NCBI GenBank assembly: GCA_002737725.1 | Contig: NSIP01000001.1 | Location: forward strand, 460,921-524,920 | Direction: 5' to 3' | From: Rhodospirillaceae bacterium | Lineage (GTDB): Bacteria > Pseudomonadota > Alphaproteobacteria > Rhodospirillales > Rhodospirillaceae | Length of the DNA: 64,000 nt | Part shown: one piece after another, positions 43,057 to 51,396 of the stretch | How the letters are laid out: each line of letters starts with the position of its first letter | Numbering within the stretch: position 1 is the stretch's first letter | Translations under genes and position numbers: made by a program | Notes under the pieces: generated by a model | What the model saw: only the letters and a program-made list of their open reading frames with translations | Database searches by the model: none | Told to the model about the DNA's origin: nothing

Positions 43057-44243
43057 CGCTGCGTCGCGCCGGTACTAGTTGCTGAAACTGTCGCGGGTAA
43101 GGCGGGCGGAAGTGTTAGCGGGGCGGGTAGTGGTTTGGGTGCGGCCGGGCGCGGCGCGGGTTGCGGGGCCAAAGGCCTTGAAGGTTCGGCGGGCGCAATG
43201 CGGGGCGGGGGCTCCATCAGTTTTTTCGAAATGTAATAACGCGCTGCGCCATCTTGAATCGGAACCCCTAAGCTGCGGGCCGCCAATTTTTTATCCATCA
43301 GTTTGCCGCGCGGGTGTCCGCTCTCAAACAGTACGGTATTGCGCTCGTGCCAAATGGCGCGCGCAATACCAAAGCCTAGGTCACTATCGAAATCATCACG
43401 TGCGATGAGCACCGTGCCTACATCCATCGTGGCGATATCGGGATGCGCGCCATAGGTGTCTGCGGGAATCACGCCCAAGGTATAAAACGGAAATGCATGC
43501 GTGAGTTTTTCAGCGGTGGGTCCACTGATCGGGATGAGCGTAAATGGAACCGTGCGGCTCAGGTCTTGCAGCGCTAGAATCGGCGCCCCACTGACGACGA
43601 ACATGGCATCGATCTTGCCGTCTTTCAGCGCGGTGGCGACGGTGGTGATGTTCATAACGCGCAGACTGACCGATGTCGAGAGCACGCCATAGGCGGCTAG
43701 AATAGCTTTGACCGTGAAGCGTGTGCCGGTGCCTTCGCCGTCAACCGCAACGCGCTTGCCCACCAGATCTTTCACCGAAGTGATTTTTGTACCCGGCCGC
43801 GCGATCAGATGAATCGTCGATGGATAGAGGCGGGCCAGCACCCGCAAGCGTGTAAATGTCTCTTTCCCTTCGAAATCGCCGATGCCGTAGAACGACCAAT
43901 TGACGATATCGGCTTGCGACAACGCTAAGTCCACATCGCCGCGCAGCAGCGCTTTTAAATTGTTCCATGTGCCTTCGCTCGATTGCGTATTGGCGATCAA
44001 GCCTGGCACGCCGCAGTTCCCACCCCGATCGCATTCGCGCGATCCCGGCGGATTGGAGATCGCATTGCCGACGAGGCCGCCGAACGGAAATTCGGTGGTG
44101 TCAATCGGTCCGGTGGCAATGCGCAGCACCTTCACGTCTTGGGCGAAGGCGGCGGTTGGAATCAGTGCAGGCGCGTAGGCGAAGATGAATCCGAAAACTG
44201 CCCAGAACCAATAAAGAGTAAAACGGGATGCGGACGAGGTCAC
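43053..44243 (-). CDS. TAXI-family TRAP transporter solute-binding protein
   Basis: Periplasmic solute-binding protein of the TAXI type (NMT1/THI5-like fold), 396 residues. Signal sequence near residues 10-34 (F-A-Y-A-P-A-L-I-P-T-A-A-F-A). Core: L-R-I-A-T-G-P-I-D-T-T-E, D-L-A-L-S-Q-A-D, L-V-G-K-R-V-A-V-D-G-E-G-T-G-T-R near 165. A Pro/Ala-rich tail of about 50 residues (from P-P-R-I-A-P-A-E) is unusual and may span the periplasm or bind a partner. No TRAP membrane genes are adjacent, so the transporter is either elsewhere or the protein acts as a sensor. It overlaps the aminopeptidase gene. Confidence 0.8.
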   Translation of the reverse strand: MTSSASRFTLYWFWAVFGFIFAYAPALIPTAAFAQDVKVLRIATGPIDTTEFPFGGLVGNAISNPPGSRECDRGGNCGVPGLIANTQSSEGTWNNLKALLRGDVDLALSQADIVNWSFYGIGDFEGKETFTRLRVLARLYPSTIHLIARPGTKITSVKDLVGKRVAVDGEGTGTRFTVKAILAAYGVLSTSVSLRVMNITTVATALKDGKIDAMFVVSGAPILALQDLSRTVPFTLIPISGPTAEKLTHAFPFYTLGVIPADTYGAHPDIATMDVGTVLIARDDFDSDLGFGIARAIWHERNTVLFESGHPRGKLMDKKLAARSLGVPIQDGAARYYISKKLMEPPPRIAPAEPSRPLAPQPAPRPAAPKPLPAPLTLPPALPATVSATSTGATQR

Positions 44244-44411
44244 GGCGAAGGACTCTGGCTTTTTTTAAGTCTACGGGCAGAACATTCCCCCGCATATTCA
44301 TTTCAATCAGCAGCAAACATTTGAAAGGCGTTCCTATCACACCCTTGTGAAAGGTGGAGAATTTTGCGCCTCAAATGCGCTTGTAACAATATGTCAGCGT
44401 TTTGCGTCAAG

Positions 44412-45218
44412 CTAGCGCATTGCGGCAACGAAGGCGTGGACTTCTGCCGTGGCCGGTTGGGCGCGCAGCTCATTCACCGACCCTACTTGGGCCAAGCGCC
44501 CCTCGTGTAAAACGCACATTCGGGTGGCCATGCGTGCTGCGTCCAAGGGGTCGTGGGTGATCATAATCACGGTTTTGTTGAGGTCTGCCTTCAGCCGCAG
44601 CACTTCATCCTGCATCTCGCGTCGGGTCAGGGGGTCGAGCGCGGCAAAGGGCTCATCCATCAGCAAAATCGGCGCTTCGGTGATCAGTGCGCGGGCCAAA
44701 CCAATCCGCTGACGCATCCCGCTCGAAAGCCTGCCGGGCAGGGCCTCGCCGTAGCCCGTCAACCCGACACGGGCAAGCCAGACTTGCGCACGTTCACGGC
44801 GCTCGGGCGCGGGGATGTTTTGAAGGCTTAAGGGGAACGCTATGTTTTCCAGTACTGTTTTGTGGGGCAGCAAGCCAAAATGCTGAAACACCATGCTGAT
44901 CTGGGTTTTGCGAAGCTGCATCAGCTTGGCATCGTCGAGCTCGCAGATGTTCTGCCCATTCACACGCACCTCGCCTTGCGTCGGTTTAATGAGACGATTG
45001 ATGGTTCGCAGCAACGTCGACTTGCCCGACCCCGACCGACCCATGATGACAAAAACCCCCCCCGCCGCGATCTCCAGCGTCACATCATGCAGCGCGACGA
45101 CATGATCGGTGTGCGTTTGAATCTCAGCCTTGCTCGCCCCTTCGGCCAGCAGCGGCCAGGTGATCTCGGGATTGGGGCCGTAGATTTTGCTGACGGCGGA
45201 AAACGAAACGGCGTTCAT
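44412..45218 (-). CDS. proV: Glycine betaine/proline-type ABC transporter ATPase (ProV-like)
   Basis: ATPase of an osmoprotectant importer, 268 residues from ATG 45218, which overlaps the proW stop by 4 bases; a much longer frame upstream lies inside proW and is rejected. Walker A G-R-S-G-S-G-K-S-T-L-L-R (near 61), Q-loop F-Q-H-F-G-L-L-P near 108, signature L-S-S-G-M-R-Q-R near 160, Walker B I-L-L-M-D-E-P-F-A-A-L-D and T-H-D-P. It lacks the C-terminal CBS pair of classic ProV, so it is a compact member. Substrates are probably betaine or choline-like. Confidence 0.88.
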   Translation of the reverse strand: MNAVSFSAVSKIYGPNPEITWPLLAEGASKAEIQTHTDHVVALHDVTLEIAAGGVFVIMGRSGSGKSTLLRTINRLIKPTQGEVRVNGQNICELDDAKLMQLRKTQISMVFQHFGLLPHKTVLENIAFPLSLQNIPAPERRERAQVWLARVGLTGYGEALPGRLSSGMRQRIGLARALITEAPILLMDEPFAALDPLTRREMQDEVLRLKADLNKTVIMITHDPLDAARMATRMCVLHEGRLAQVGSVNELRAQPATAEVHAFVAAMR

Positions 45219-46066
45219 CGCAGGCCAGCAGGTGTGGATTTGGCGGCGGCTTGTGAAATGCGATCCAGCACCACGGCCAGGATGACAATGGTTAGTCCCG
45301 CAACCACGCCACGCCCAACATCCAGGCGTTGAATGCCCAGCAAGACTTCTTCGCCCAAGCCGCGTGCACCGATCATCGAGGCTACAACCACCATCGACAA
45401 CGCCAGCATGGTTGCTTGGTTGATGCCGGCCATGATTGAGGGCAATGCTAAGGGTAATTCCACCTGCCACAGCTTTTGGCGGGGCGACGCGCCAAAAGCC
45501 ACGGCGGCCTCAACGGCATCTTTATCAGCTGTGCGCAGGCCTAATTCCGTGAGTCTGGCCACCGGCGGCATGGCGTAAATCACCGTGGCCAGCAGGGCAG
45601 GCACCTTGCCCAACCCGAACAGCATCATCGCGGGCACCAGATAGACAAAGCTGGGCAATGTTTGCATGGCATCCAACACCGGTCGTGCGATCAGGCTGAC
45701 GCGGCTTGATCGCGCCAATACGGCGCCCAAGGGAATACCAATCAACGCGCTCAAGCTGGTGGCGACTAACATCAAAGCCAGCGTTTGCATCGCCTGATCC
45801 CAAAGGCCCAGCACACCGACGGCGAAGAACGCCAGCGTTGTCAGGCCTGCGAACACCACGCGGCGCGAGGCCGCAAACGCAATGGCCGCGACGATGAGGG
45901 TCACCAGCCACCAGGGCATGGCACGCAAGATTTGCTCCACCGTTACGATCAGCCATAAAAAAACGTTGCCGACGCTGCGAAAGCCATCGCCGTAATGGGT
46001 CACCAGCGCATCAATGAACGCGTTAATCGCGGGCGCGATAGTGATGGTCAATGAGTCCGGGAACAT
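45215..46066 (-). CDS. proW: Glycine betaine/proline-type ABC transporter permease (ProW-like)
   Basis: Inner-membrane permease, 283 residues with about six TM helices. The EAA-type cytoplasmic loop is A-V-E-A-A-V-A-F-G-A-S-P-R-Q-K-L-W-Q-V-E-L-P-L-A-L-P-S (near 185-211), which contacts ProV. The permease core V-A-T-S-L-S-A-L-I-G-I-P-L-G-A-V and L-D-A-M-Q-T-L-P-S-F-V-Y matches ProW-type proteins. It lies 12 bp after proX and overlaps proV. Confidence 0.92.
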   Translation of the reverse strand: MFPDSLTITIAPAINAFIDALVTHYGDGFRSVGNVFLWLIVTVEQILRAMPWWLVTLIVAAIAFAASRRVVFAGLTTLAFFAVGVLGLWDQAMQTLALMLVATSLSALIGIPLGAVLARSSRVSLIARPVLDAMQTLPSFVYLVPAMMLFGLGKVPALLATVIYAMPPVARLTELGLRTADKDAVEAAVAFGASPRQKLWQVELPLALPSIMAGINQATMLALSMVVVASMIGARGLGEEVLLGIQRLDVGRGVVAGLTIVILAVVLDRISQAAAKSTPAGLR

Positions 46067-46078
46067 CGCGGTACTCCT

Positions 46079-47062
46079 TTATTTCAAGCTGGCCTGTACT
46101 TTGGCGGCCACATCGGCGGGCACCCATGTGGTCCATAGTTGCGGTTGTGTTTTGAGGAAGCGCATCGCGGCGTCGGCATCGTTGGTCTTGCTGGTGCGCA
46201 TGTTGCCCAAGGCTTCGCTCACTAAATTTGCAGACGTTCGATACTTCGCCAGAAACGCCGTGATCTCGGGCGCCGCCGCCACAAACTTGGCATTGGCCCC
46301 AATCCACACATCGACCTTGGGGAAATCCACTCCGCGCGGGTAGTCAGCGCTGGCACTGATGCCTTTCCAATCGGCCTCGTTCCATGCGGGCTCTTGTAAC
46401 TTCATCATGTCATAAGCCCCCAGCACCCAGGTGGGGCCCCAGTAATAAGCCAGGATGGGTTCACGCTTCAGATGTGCCCCGGAAATGGCAGCAGCCAACG
46501 CGGTTCCTGTTCCTGGGCGAAAGTTGGTGAGGTGCGCATCAAGCCCATAGGCTTTCAGCTTGTTGGTGTTCACCACCTCGCAAGCCCATCCGGCCACACA
46601 GTTATAAAAGCGGCCCTTGCCCGGCTCCTCGGCGTCGGGGAACAGCGCTTTGTATTTGACCAAATCCGTCACCGAGATCAGATCAGGATGGGCCTCGACC
46701 ACATATCGCGGCACATACCAGCCTTGCGTTGCATCCGGGAAATTCACCCCAATTTCGATGACTTGCTTTTTGGCCAGTGCGCGCAGCCACACCTCGGCGG
46801 CGGCGTCTTTCCAAACTTCCATCGCCACATCGATGTCGCCTTGGGCAACACCTTGCAGCATCGGAATGGTTGAGCCCGGCAGCGCATCGGTTTTGCAGCC
46901 GTAGCCGGTTTCTAAAATGCGCCGCGCCACAGCGTTGTGAAACCCCACCGAATCCCAATCAAGGCCGGCGAACATAATCGGGCGGCTCAGCTCGCAAGCC
47001 TGCACCGCCCGCCCACCCAGAAGACCGCCGACAAGAAAGACCAACACAATGAGATAATTCAT
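46079..47062 (-). CDS. proX: Glycine betaine/proline-type ABC transporter substrate-binding protein (ProX-like)
   Basis: Periplasmic binding protein of 327 residues with a signal peptide (L-I-V-L-V-F-L-V-G-G-L-L-G-G-R-A-V-Q-A, cleaved before C-E or after A). The OpuAC-type fold shows D-W-D-S-V-G-F-H-N-A-V-A near 35, Y-G-C-K-T-D-A-L-P-G-S-T near 54, and aromatic ligand-cage candidates W-Y-V-P-R-Y and Y-Y-W-G-P-T-W. It heads the cluster proX-proW-proV on the minus strand. Likely binds betaine or a related quaternary amine. Confidence 0.88.
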   Translation of the reverse strand: MNYLIVLVFLVGGLLGGRAVQACELSRPIMFAGLDWDSVGFHNAVARRILETGYGCKTDALPGSTIPMLQGVAQGDIDVAMEVWKDAAAEVWLRALAKKQVIEIGVNFPDATQGWYVPRYVVEAHPDLISVTDLVKYKALFPDAEEPGKGRFYNCVAGWACEVVNTNKLKAYGLDAHLTNFRPGTGTALAAAISGAHLKREPILAYYWGPTWVLGAYDMMKLQEPAWNEADWKGISASADYPRGVDFPKVDVWIGANAKFVAAAPEITAFLAKYRTSANLVSEALGNMRTSKTNDADAAMRFLKTQPQLWTTWVPADVAAKVQASLK

Positions 47063-47152
47063 GGCAGAACCTTAGCAGCGAGCGTTGCATGCCTCCAGTG
47101 GAGCGCTCAATATATGCCGATAGATAAATCGGCTAACCCAGGAACACTCGTG

Positions 47153-47917
47153 ATGCTCGATATTCGTCAAATTCCCGTCCTCGACGATAACTACGTCTAT
47201 TTGGTGCGCGAGCCCGTCTCGGGCGCTGTGGCGGTGGTCGACCCAGCCCTGTCCGATGAAATCATGGCCGAGGCCGACAAGCTGGGTTGGCGCATCACGC
47301 ATATTCTCAATACCCATCACCACTCCGACCACATTGGCGGCAACGAGTCGATCAAAGCTGCGACCAAGTGCACGATTGTGGGCCCCGCGCATGATCCTGA
47401 CCGCATTCCAGGCATGGATATTCAGGTCAAAGACGGCGACGTTTATCAATTTGGCGCAGAATCTGCCCAAGTCTTTTTTGTGCCGGGCCATACGCGCGGG
47501 CACATTGCCTATTGGTTCAAGGACTCTGACGCGCTGTTTTGCGGCGACACCATGTTCTCAATCGGTTGCGGGCGGCTGTTCGAGGGTACACCGCAGCAAA
47601 TGTGGACCAGTTTGTCGCGCTTGCGCGAACTGCCGCCGACCACGCGCATTTATTGTGCGCATGAATATACCGCCAGCAACGTGCGCTTTGCGGTCAGCAT
47701 CGACCCCAACAATGCGGCACTCCGCGCTTATGAGGCCGAGGTGAAAGCCAAACGCGCGCGCAATGAGCCGACGATTCCCTCAACCTTGAAACTTGAACGC
47801 GCTGCTAATCCGTTTCTGCGGGCGGACGCGGCAGACCTGCAAGCGGCCATGTCTATGGGTGGCCAAGACCCGGTGGCGGTGTTTACCGAAGTGCGTCGTC
47901 GCAAGGATGTGTTTTAA
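47153..47917 (+). CDS. gloB: Hydroxyacylglutathione hydrolase (glyoxalase II)
   Basis: Hydrolyses S-D-lactoylglutathione in methylglyoxal detoxification. ATG 47153 gives 254 residues, normal for the family; an upstream extension of 72 codons lies inside proX and is rejected. Binuclear metal motif T-H-H-H-S-D-H-I-G-G (near 53), F-V-P-G-H-T-R-G-H-I near 109, C-G-D-T-M-F near 131, and C-A-H-E-Y-T near 168. The C-terminal substrate-binding helix domain has N-P-F-L-R and Q-D-P-V-A-V-F near the end. Confidence 0.95.
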   Translation: MLDIRQIPVLDDNYVYLVREPVSGAVAVVDPALSDEIMAEADKLGWRITHILNTHHHSDHIGGNESIKAATKCTIVGPAHDPDRIPGMDIQVKDGDVYQFGAESAQVFFVPGHTRGHIAYWFKDSDALFCGDTMFSIGCGRLFEGTPQQMWTSLSRLRELPPTTRIYCAHEYTASNVRFAVSIDPNNAALRAYEAEVKAKRARNEPTIPSTLKLERAANPFLRADAADLQAAMSMGGQDPVAVFTEVRRRKDVF

Positions 47918-47925
47918 AATCGGGC

Positions 47926-48840
47926 TTACCGCACGCCGCGGCGTTTCAGAAGTTGTGGCAATAATCTTAAAGCTGTGAGCAGCGGGCGCTGGCGGTCTTT
48001 GTCTGTCAGATCAATTTTCACGCCCGAGTGTCGTTCGATTTTCCACACGGCGTAATCAAGCCCGCCCTGGAACGTAAGGGCCGCTTTGATCAGGCGTAAG
48101 ATATTCAACACTTTACCCTGCACTCGGCGGATCGCCCAGGCCCGTCCGCCGGCGCTCGCGCGGTCAAAGGTATTGTTCATGTACGTCGCATCAATCGTCG
48201 CTTGGCCCAGTACCGCTTCAGTGACGCCGATGTATCGCGCAAACTCACCATCCACTAACTCTGTAGCTTTGGATTGGGATTCCGGTCGCAATTCTGCCCC
48301 ATAGGTCGCCATCAGCGCGACGATCCAAATGTCACGGGCTGTAAATCGCACTGGCAGCAGCGGTTGGGCGCGTGCCATCATGGTTTGAACGGCCTGGGTT
48401 AAAGCGTCTTCGGCGCGTGTGCGGATCGTGTCGTTTCGAACATGCAAGATCCGCGTCGGTTGCGAAAACCGCGCCCAGACGCTTGAGGAGAAGCATCGTG
48501 GGCCTGTATCGCGCAAGAAGCGGCTCATGGACATTACGGCCACTTTGGCGCGGACCGTGCGGCCTTCGAAGGCGATCTCGCGATAGTAGACGTTTGGCGA
48601 TAACACCGCGCCGACAAAAGCCGAGAGCGGATTTTTGATGGCTGCACGCATACTGTCGACCAGCACATAGAAGTCGAGCATCAGTCCGTGATCAGTGGAC
48701 TGACGCAAGCACGACCCATAAAACAGCACCGCAGCGACGCTTGGCCCAAAGTCGCTCGCAAGGGCACGCGAAAACGCCTCAGCCGCCGGGAAGGTTGGCT
48801 GTCGGGTTTCAGCGACGATGATGTCGCGCAGTTTGGTCAT
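47926..48840 (-). CDS. Tam41-like nucleotidyltransferase (candidate phospholipid or sphingolipid head-group enzyme)
   Basis: 304-residue protein with an N-terminal nucleotidyltransferase signature V-L-F-Y-G-S-C-L-R-Q ... L-D-F-Y-V-L-V-D (about 39-63), resembling mitochondrial Tam41, a CDP-diacylglycerol synthase. Later sequence (L-Q-G-K-V-L-N-I-L-R and the basic C-terminus L-L-P-Q-L-L-K-R-R-G) fits a membrane-associated protein without TM helices. It sits next to a lipid kinase on the same strand, and sphingolipid genes are in the window. Caulobacter's ceramide head-group genes lie beside spt and, as I recall, include a lipid kinase. That makes CTP-dependent activation of a lipid phosphate plausible; not proven. 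Confidence 0.6.
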   Translation of the reverse strand: MTKLRDIIVAETRQPTFPAAEAFSRALASDFGPSVAAVLFYGSCLRQSTDHGLMLDFYVLVDSMRAAIKNPLSAFVGAVLSPNVYYREIAFEGRTVRAKVAVMSMSRFLRDTGPRCFSSSVWARFSQPTRILHVRNDTIRTRAEDALTQAVQTMMARAQPLLPVRFTARDIWIVALMATYGAELRPESQSKATELVDGEFARYIGVTEAVLGQATIDATYMNNTFDRASAGGRAWAIRRVQGKVLNILRLIKAALTFQGGLDYAVWKIERHSGVKIDLTDKDRQRPLLTALRLLPQLLKRRGVR

Positions 48841-48841
48841 G

Positions 48842-48914
48842 CTAGTGGTCCGATTCTAACATTCGCAGCCCATTGCGTGTTGCGATCTTGCGAATGTCAA
48901 ATCGGCTCCACTCG
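48842..48914. repeat. CTAG-ended palindromic repeat, copy 3
   Basis: CTAG at 48842-48845, left arm CCGATTCTAACATTCGC (48850-48866), right arm from GCGAATGTCAAATCGG (48890) to about 48914. Same length (73 bp) as copy 1. It fills the gap between the nucleotidyltransferase start and the lipid kinase end; the last codons of the kinase (R-V-E-P-I and its TGA stop) are encoded within the right arm. Confidence 0.75.
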
Positions 48915-49907
48915 TGGGATCTGAATAAAAGGCAGTGTGTCGTTGGCGCTGACGGTCAAGGGGTGCGCACGCGTCGCTTCAAACAATTCCCCATCTAAGG
49001 TATAGGCCCCATCAAAGCTGAGCGTCACAGTGTTTGTGCGACGAACCACGCGACCTAATCCCTGCGTCAATTTTTTTGTGATCAATTTGGGCATGGCGGC
49101 GAACAGCGCGCCAGGCCCTGCGCGTAAACTTAAGTAGTGCAGGGGGCCGTCACCGTTGTCGGGCTGCGGTGATAATCCAACAACCAATTCATCAAGGGTG
49201 GTGGCGCTGACGAAAAAGAATGCGCCGTTTTCGCCAGCACCCTCATTCCAACGCATCTCCATGGGCTTGGCCATCGCACCCGCAAACAAGCCGCGCCACA
49301 GCAGCAGCCCGATGGCGAGGCTATGGCTCAGCGCATTGGGCAGTTTCATAGGATAGATGTGCTTGCGGCAAAACAAGATCCCATCCACCACGTCGGCCGC
49401 CCCCATGAAAGCTCCGCGCAGCGGCGGACGATCATTGCCCGCCGCGACGGCGAGAATCGGTCTGTGGGTGACATGATCAAGCAGCGTTCCGTCACGCCGT
49501 GCGGCAAGGATGCGTTTGATCGCGGCCACTTTGTCGCCGCCAAAGCTCCAGGCCGCCGCGGTCATATTGGTTTTGCCCGCCGACAACAGGGCTACGGCGG
49601 GTATTATGGCGAAGAGTTTGTGATTGAGCAGCGCGCCAAATACCAAGTCTGCCGTACCGTCACCACCGTTTACCACAATCACGTCAGATTTGATGGCCGC
49701 CGCCTGGCTCAGTGCTGCGTGAATGTCGCCCGGGCCCGAGGTGTAAATCTGCGTGACATCCGGCTCGTCTGCCACATGGGAATCAATCCAGTTCTTCTGC
49801 GCCCTGTTTTGGGTGCTGCCAAGGTTGGTAATAATCGCAATCACCAAGCTCCGGGGGCCATCCGGGGTCGAGGTGATTGCAGTTATGGTAGCAGGTGAGC
49901 GCGTCAT
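48897..49907 (-). CDS. Diacylglycerol kinase-catalytic-domain lipid kinase (candidate ceramide kinase)
   Basis: 336-residue lipid kinase. Nucleotide loop V-V-N-G-G-D-G-T-A (near 79-87). The usual L-G-T-x-N region reads L-L-S-A-G-K-T-N-M-T-A (near 108), distinct from the YegS-like kinase at 52501-53400 (L-I-P-L-G-T-A-N-V-L-A). The altered loop and adjacency to a Tam41-like gene suggest a specialised substrate, possibly ceramide, as for CpgB of Caulobacter. The C-terminus R-V-E-P-I lies in a palindromic repeat. Divergent from lptF with 228 bp between. Confidence 0.68.
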   Translation of the reverse strand: MTRSPATITAITSTPDGPRSLVIAIITNLGSTQNRAQKNWIDSHVADEPDVTQIYTSGPGDIHAALSQAAAIKSDVIVVNGGDGTADLVFGALLNHKLFAIIPAVALLSAGKTNMTAAAWSFGGDKVAAIKRILAARRDGTLLDHVTHRPILAVAAGNDRPPLRGAFMGAADVVDGILFCRKHIYPMKLPNALSHSLAIGLLLWRGLFAGAMAKPMEMRWNEGAGENGAFFFVSATTLDELVVGLSPQPDNGDGPLHYLSLRAGPGALFAAMPKLITKKLTQGLGRVVRRTNTVTLSFDGAYTLDGELFEATRAHPLTVSANDTLPFIQIPRVEPI

Positions 49908-50135
49908 AGGGGCTAAAAACTCTATTATCTCAATGCATTCCAGCTAAATAGTGTTACCACTACTGTAATCGGGGCGGATGTGGTCTGCCGGGTCCGTGAC
50001 CCCGAAACCATTGCAACTCCATGAAAAGGCTGCAATTTAAGGGCCTCAATGGGGCTTAGGTCGTGGTCTTTAGGGTAGGGCGGCCGCTGGTCATGGGGCG
50101 CATTCGCTCGCTGTCGACTAGCGGTACACAAATTC
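49908..50135. other. Divergent promoter gap between lipid kinase and lptF
   Basis: No convincing coding frame or RNA gene seen in these 228 bases; they should contain the promoters of the lipid kinase and of lptFG. Confidence 0.4.
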
Positions 50136-51377
50136 ATGAAAGCTATCGATAGTTATCTTCTGCGCCAGATCGTGCCCACCCTCCTGGTGACGATCTTTAT
50201 CGCCGCCGTCATCTTGATGATGGAGCGGCTGATGCGCTTGCTAGATATCGCGGTGGGCAACGGCGTGTCGACGCTGGTGGTGTTCCAAATGCTCTTTAAT
50301 TTGATTCCTCATTACATTGGCCTCGCGTTGCCCATGGCGTTGTTTTTGGGCGTCTTGCTGGCGTTCCGCAAGCTCTCCTCGCAATCCGAACTCGATGCCA
50401 TTCAATCCACCGGCATTGGCTTGTCGCGCTTTATCCGTGCGGCTGTGGGGCTGGCGGTCATTATGGCGGCGCTGAACTTTCTGCTTTCGGGCTACCTCCA
50501 ACCGTTCACGCGCTACGCCTACCGTGCGATTTTATTCAACATCACCTCGGGCGTGATAGAGCAGGGCATTGGCGAGGGCATCTTCATGAACTTGCCCAAT
50601 GGCTACACCATGCGTGTCGAGCGCTCCTCCGGTGCTGGCCGTGAACTCTCAGGTGTGTTTGCCCATAAGCAATACCCCGACGGCAAAATTACAACGCTGA
50701 CGGCCAAGAAGGGCGAGTTGGTGACGGGTGCGGCTGATGGGATTGTAGTGATGCGGTTGTTTTCGGGCAACCGTTCCGAGTGGGATCCCAAGACCGCTGA
50801 AAATGCCACGCTGAAGTTTGAAGTCTTTGATTGGCCGCTTGATCTGGCCGAATTGGTACAGTTCCGAGGACGTGGCGGTGACGAGCGCGAGCTGTCCATC
50901 ACCGAGCTTTATGGGGCGATGGCGGCCAACCGTGCTGCGGGCCGCAGTGGCTTGAACGCGGGCCCCGACGAAAAACTACCGTCCGCACAGAAAATTACGC
51001 CGTCGGCCGTGGAATCAGAATTTCACGGGCGCATGGTATTCACGTTCTCGATGCTCTTACTTCCCATTCTGGCTGCGCCGATGGGGATTATGTCGCGGCG
51101 TGTGCCGCGTTCCTTTGGGTTGATTTTCGGTTTGCTGGTGTTGGTGAGTTACCAGAAAATATTAGAGTTCGGTGAGGCCTACGCTGCAACCAAGGGCCTC
51201 GCGGCAGCGCCCATTTTGTGGGGCATCTTTGCGGCCTTTACCCTACTCACGTTGCTTTTATTCCGCGTCACCGAAACAACTGCGGGCGCGCCGCCCATTC
51301 AACGTCTGGAAGCGCGCTGGGCCGGCCTGGTCGACTCCCTCATCGCCATTGTGCGCCCGCGCAAGGCGGCAGCATGA
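50136..51377 (+). CDS. lptF: LPS export permease LptF
   Basis: Inner-membrane permease subunit of the Lpt LPS exporter, 413 residues. Six TM helices split 3+3 around a periplasmic jellyroll (about 120-310). N-terminus M-K-A-I-D-S-Y-L-L-R-Q-I is typical; first-helix block M-M-E-R-L-M-R-L-L-D; the cytoplasmic coupling part F-R-K-L-S-S-Q-S-E-L-D-A-I-Q-S-T-G near 83 contacts LptB. It pairs with lptG 19 bp downstream. LptB, LptA and LptC are encoded in this window at 34-36.6 kb. Confidence 0.93.
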   Translation: MKAIDSYLLRQIVPTLLVTIFIAAVILMMERLMRLLDIAVGNGVSTLVVFQMLFNLIPHYIGLALPMALFLGVLLAFRKLSSQSELDAIQSTGIGLSRFIRAAVGLAVIMAALNFLLSGYLQPFTRYAYRAILFNITSGVIEQGIGEGIFMNLPNGYTMRVERSSGAGRELSGVFAHKQYPDGKITTLTAKKGELVTGAADGIVVMRLFSGNRSEWDPKTAENATLKFEVFDWPLDLAELVQFRGRGGDERELSITELYGAMAANRAAGRSGLNAGPDEKLPSAQKITPSAVESEFHGRMVFTFSMLLLPILAAPMGIMSRRVPRSFGLIFGLLVLVSYQKILEFGEAYAATKGLAAAPILWGIFAAFTLLTLLLFRVTETTAGAPPIQRLEARWAGLVDSLIAIVRPRKAAA

Positions 51378-51396
51378 GTGCTGCTGGGGCCCTGAT

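Noticed and set aside
45219-45470. N-terminal extension of the proV frame.
   Set aside because: Lies within proW; the ATG at 45218 overlaps the proW stop and starts the family sequence.
46937-47152. N-terminal extension of gloB.
   Set aside because: Lies inside proX on the other strand; the GloB family begins at ATG 47153.
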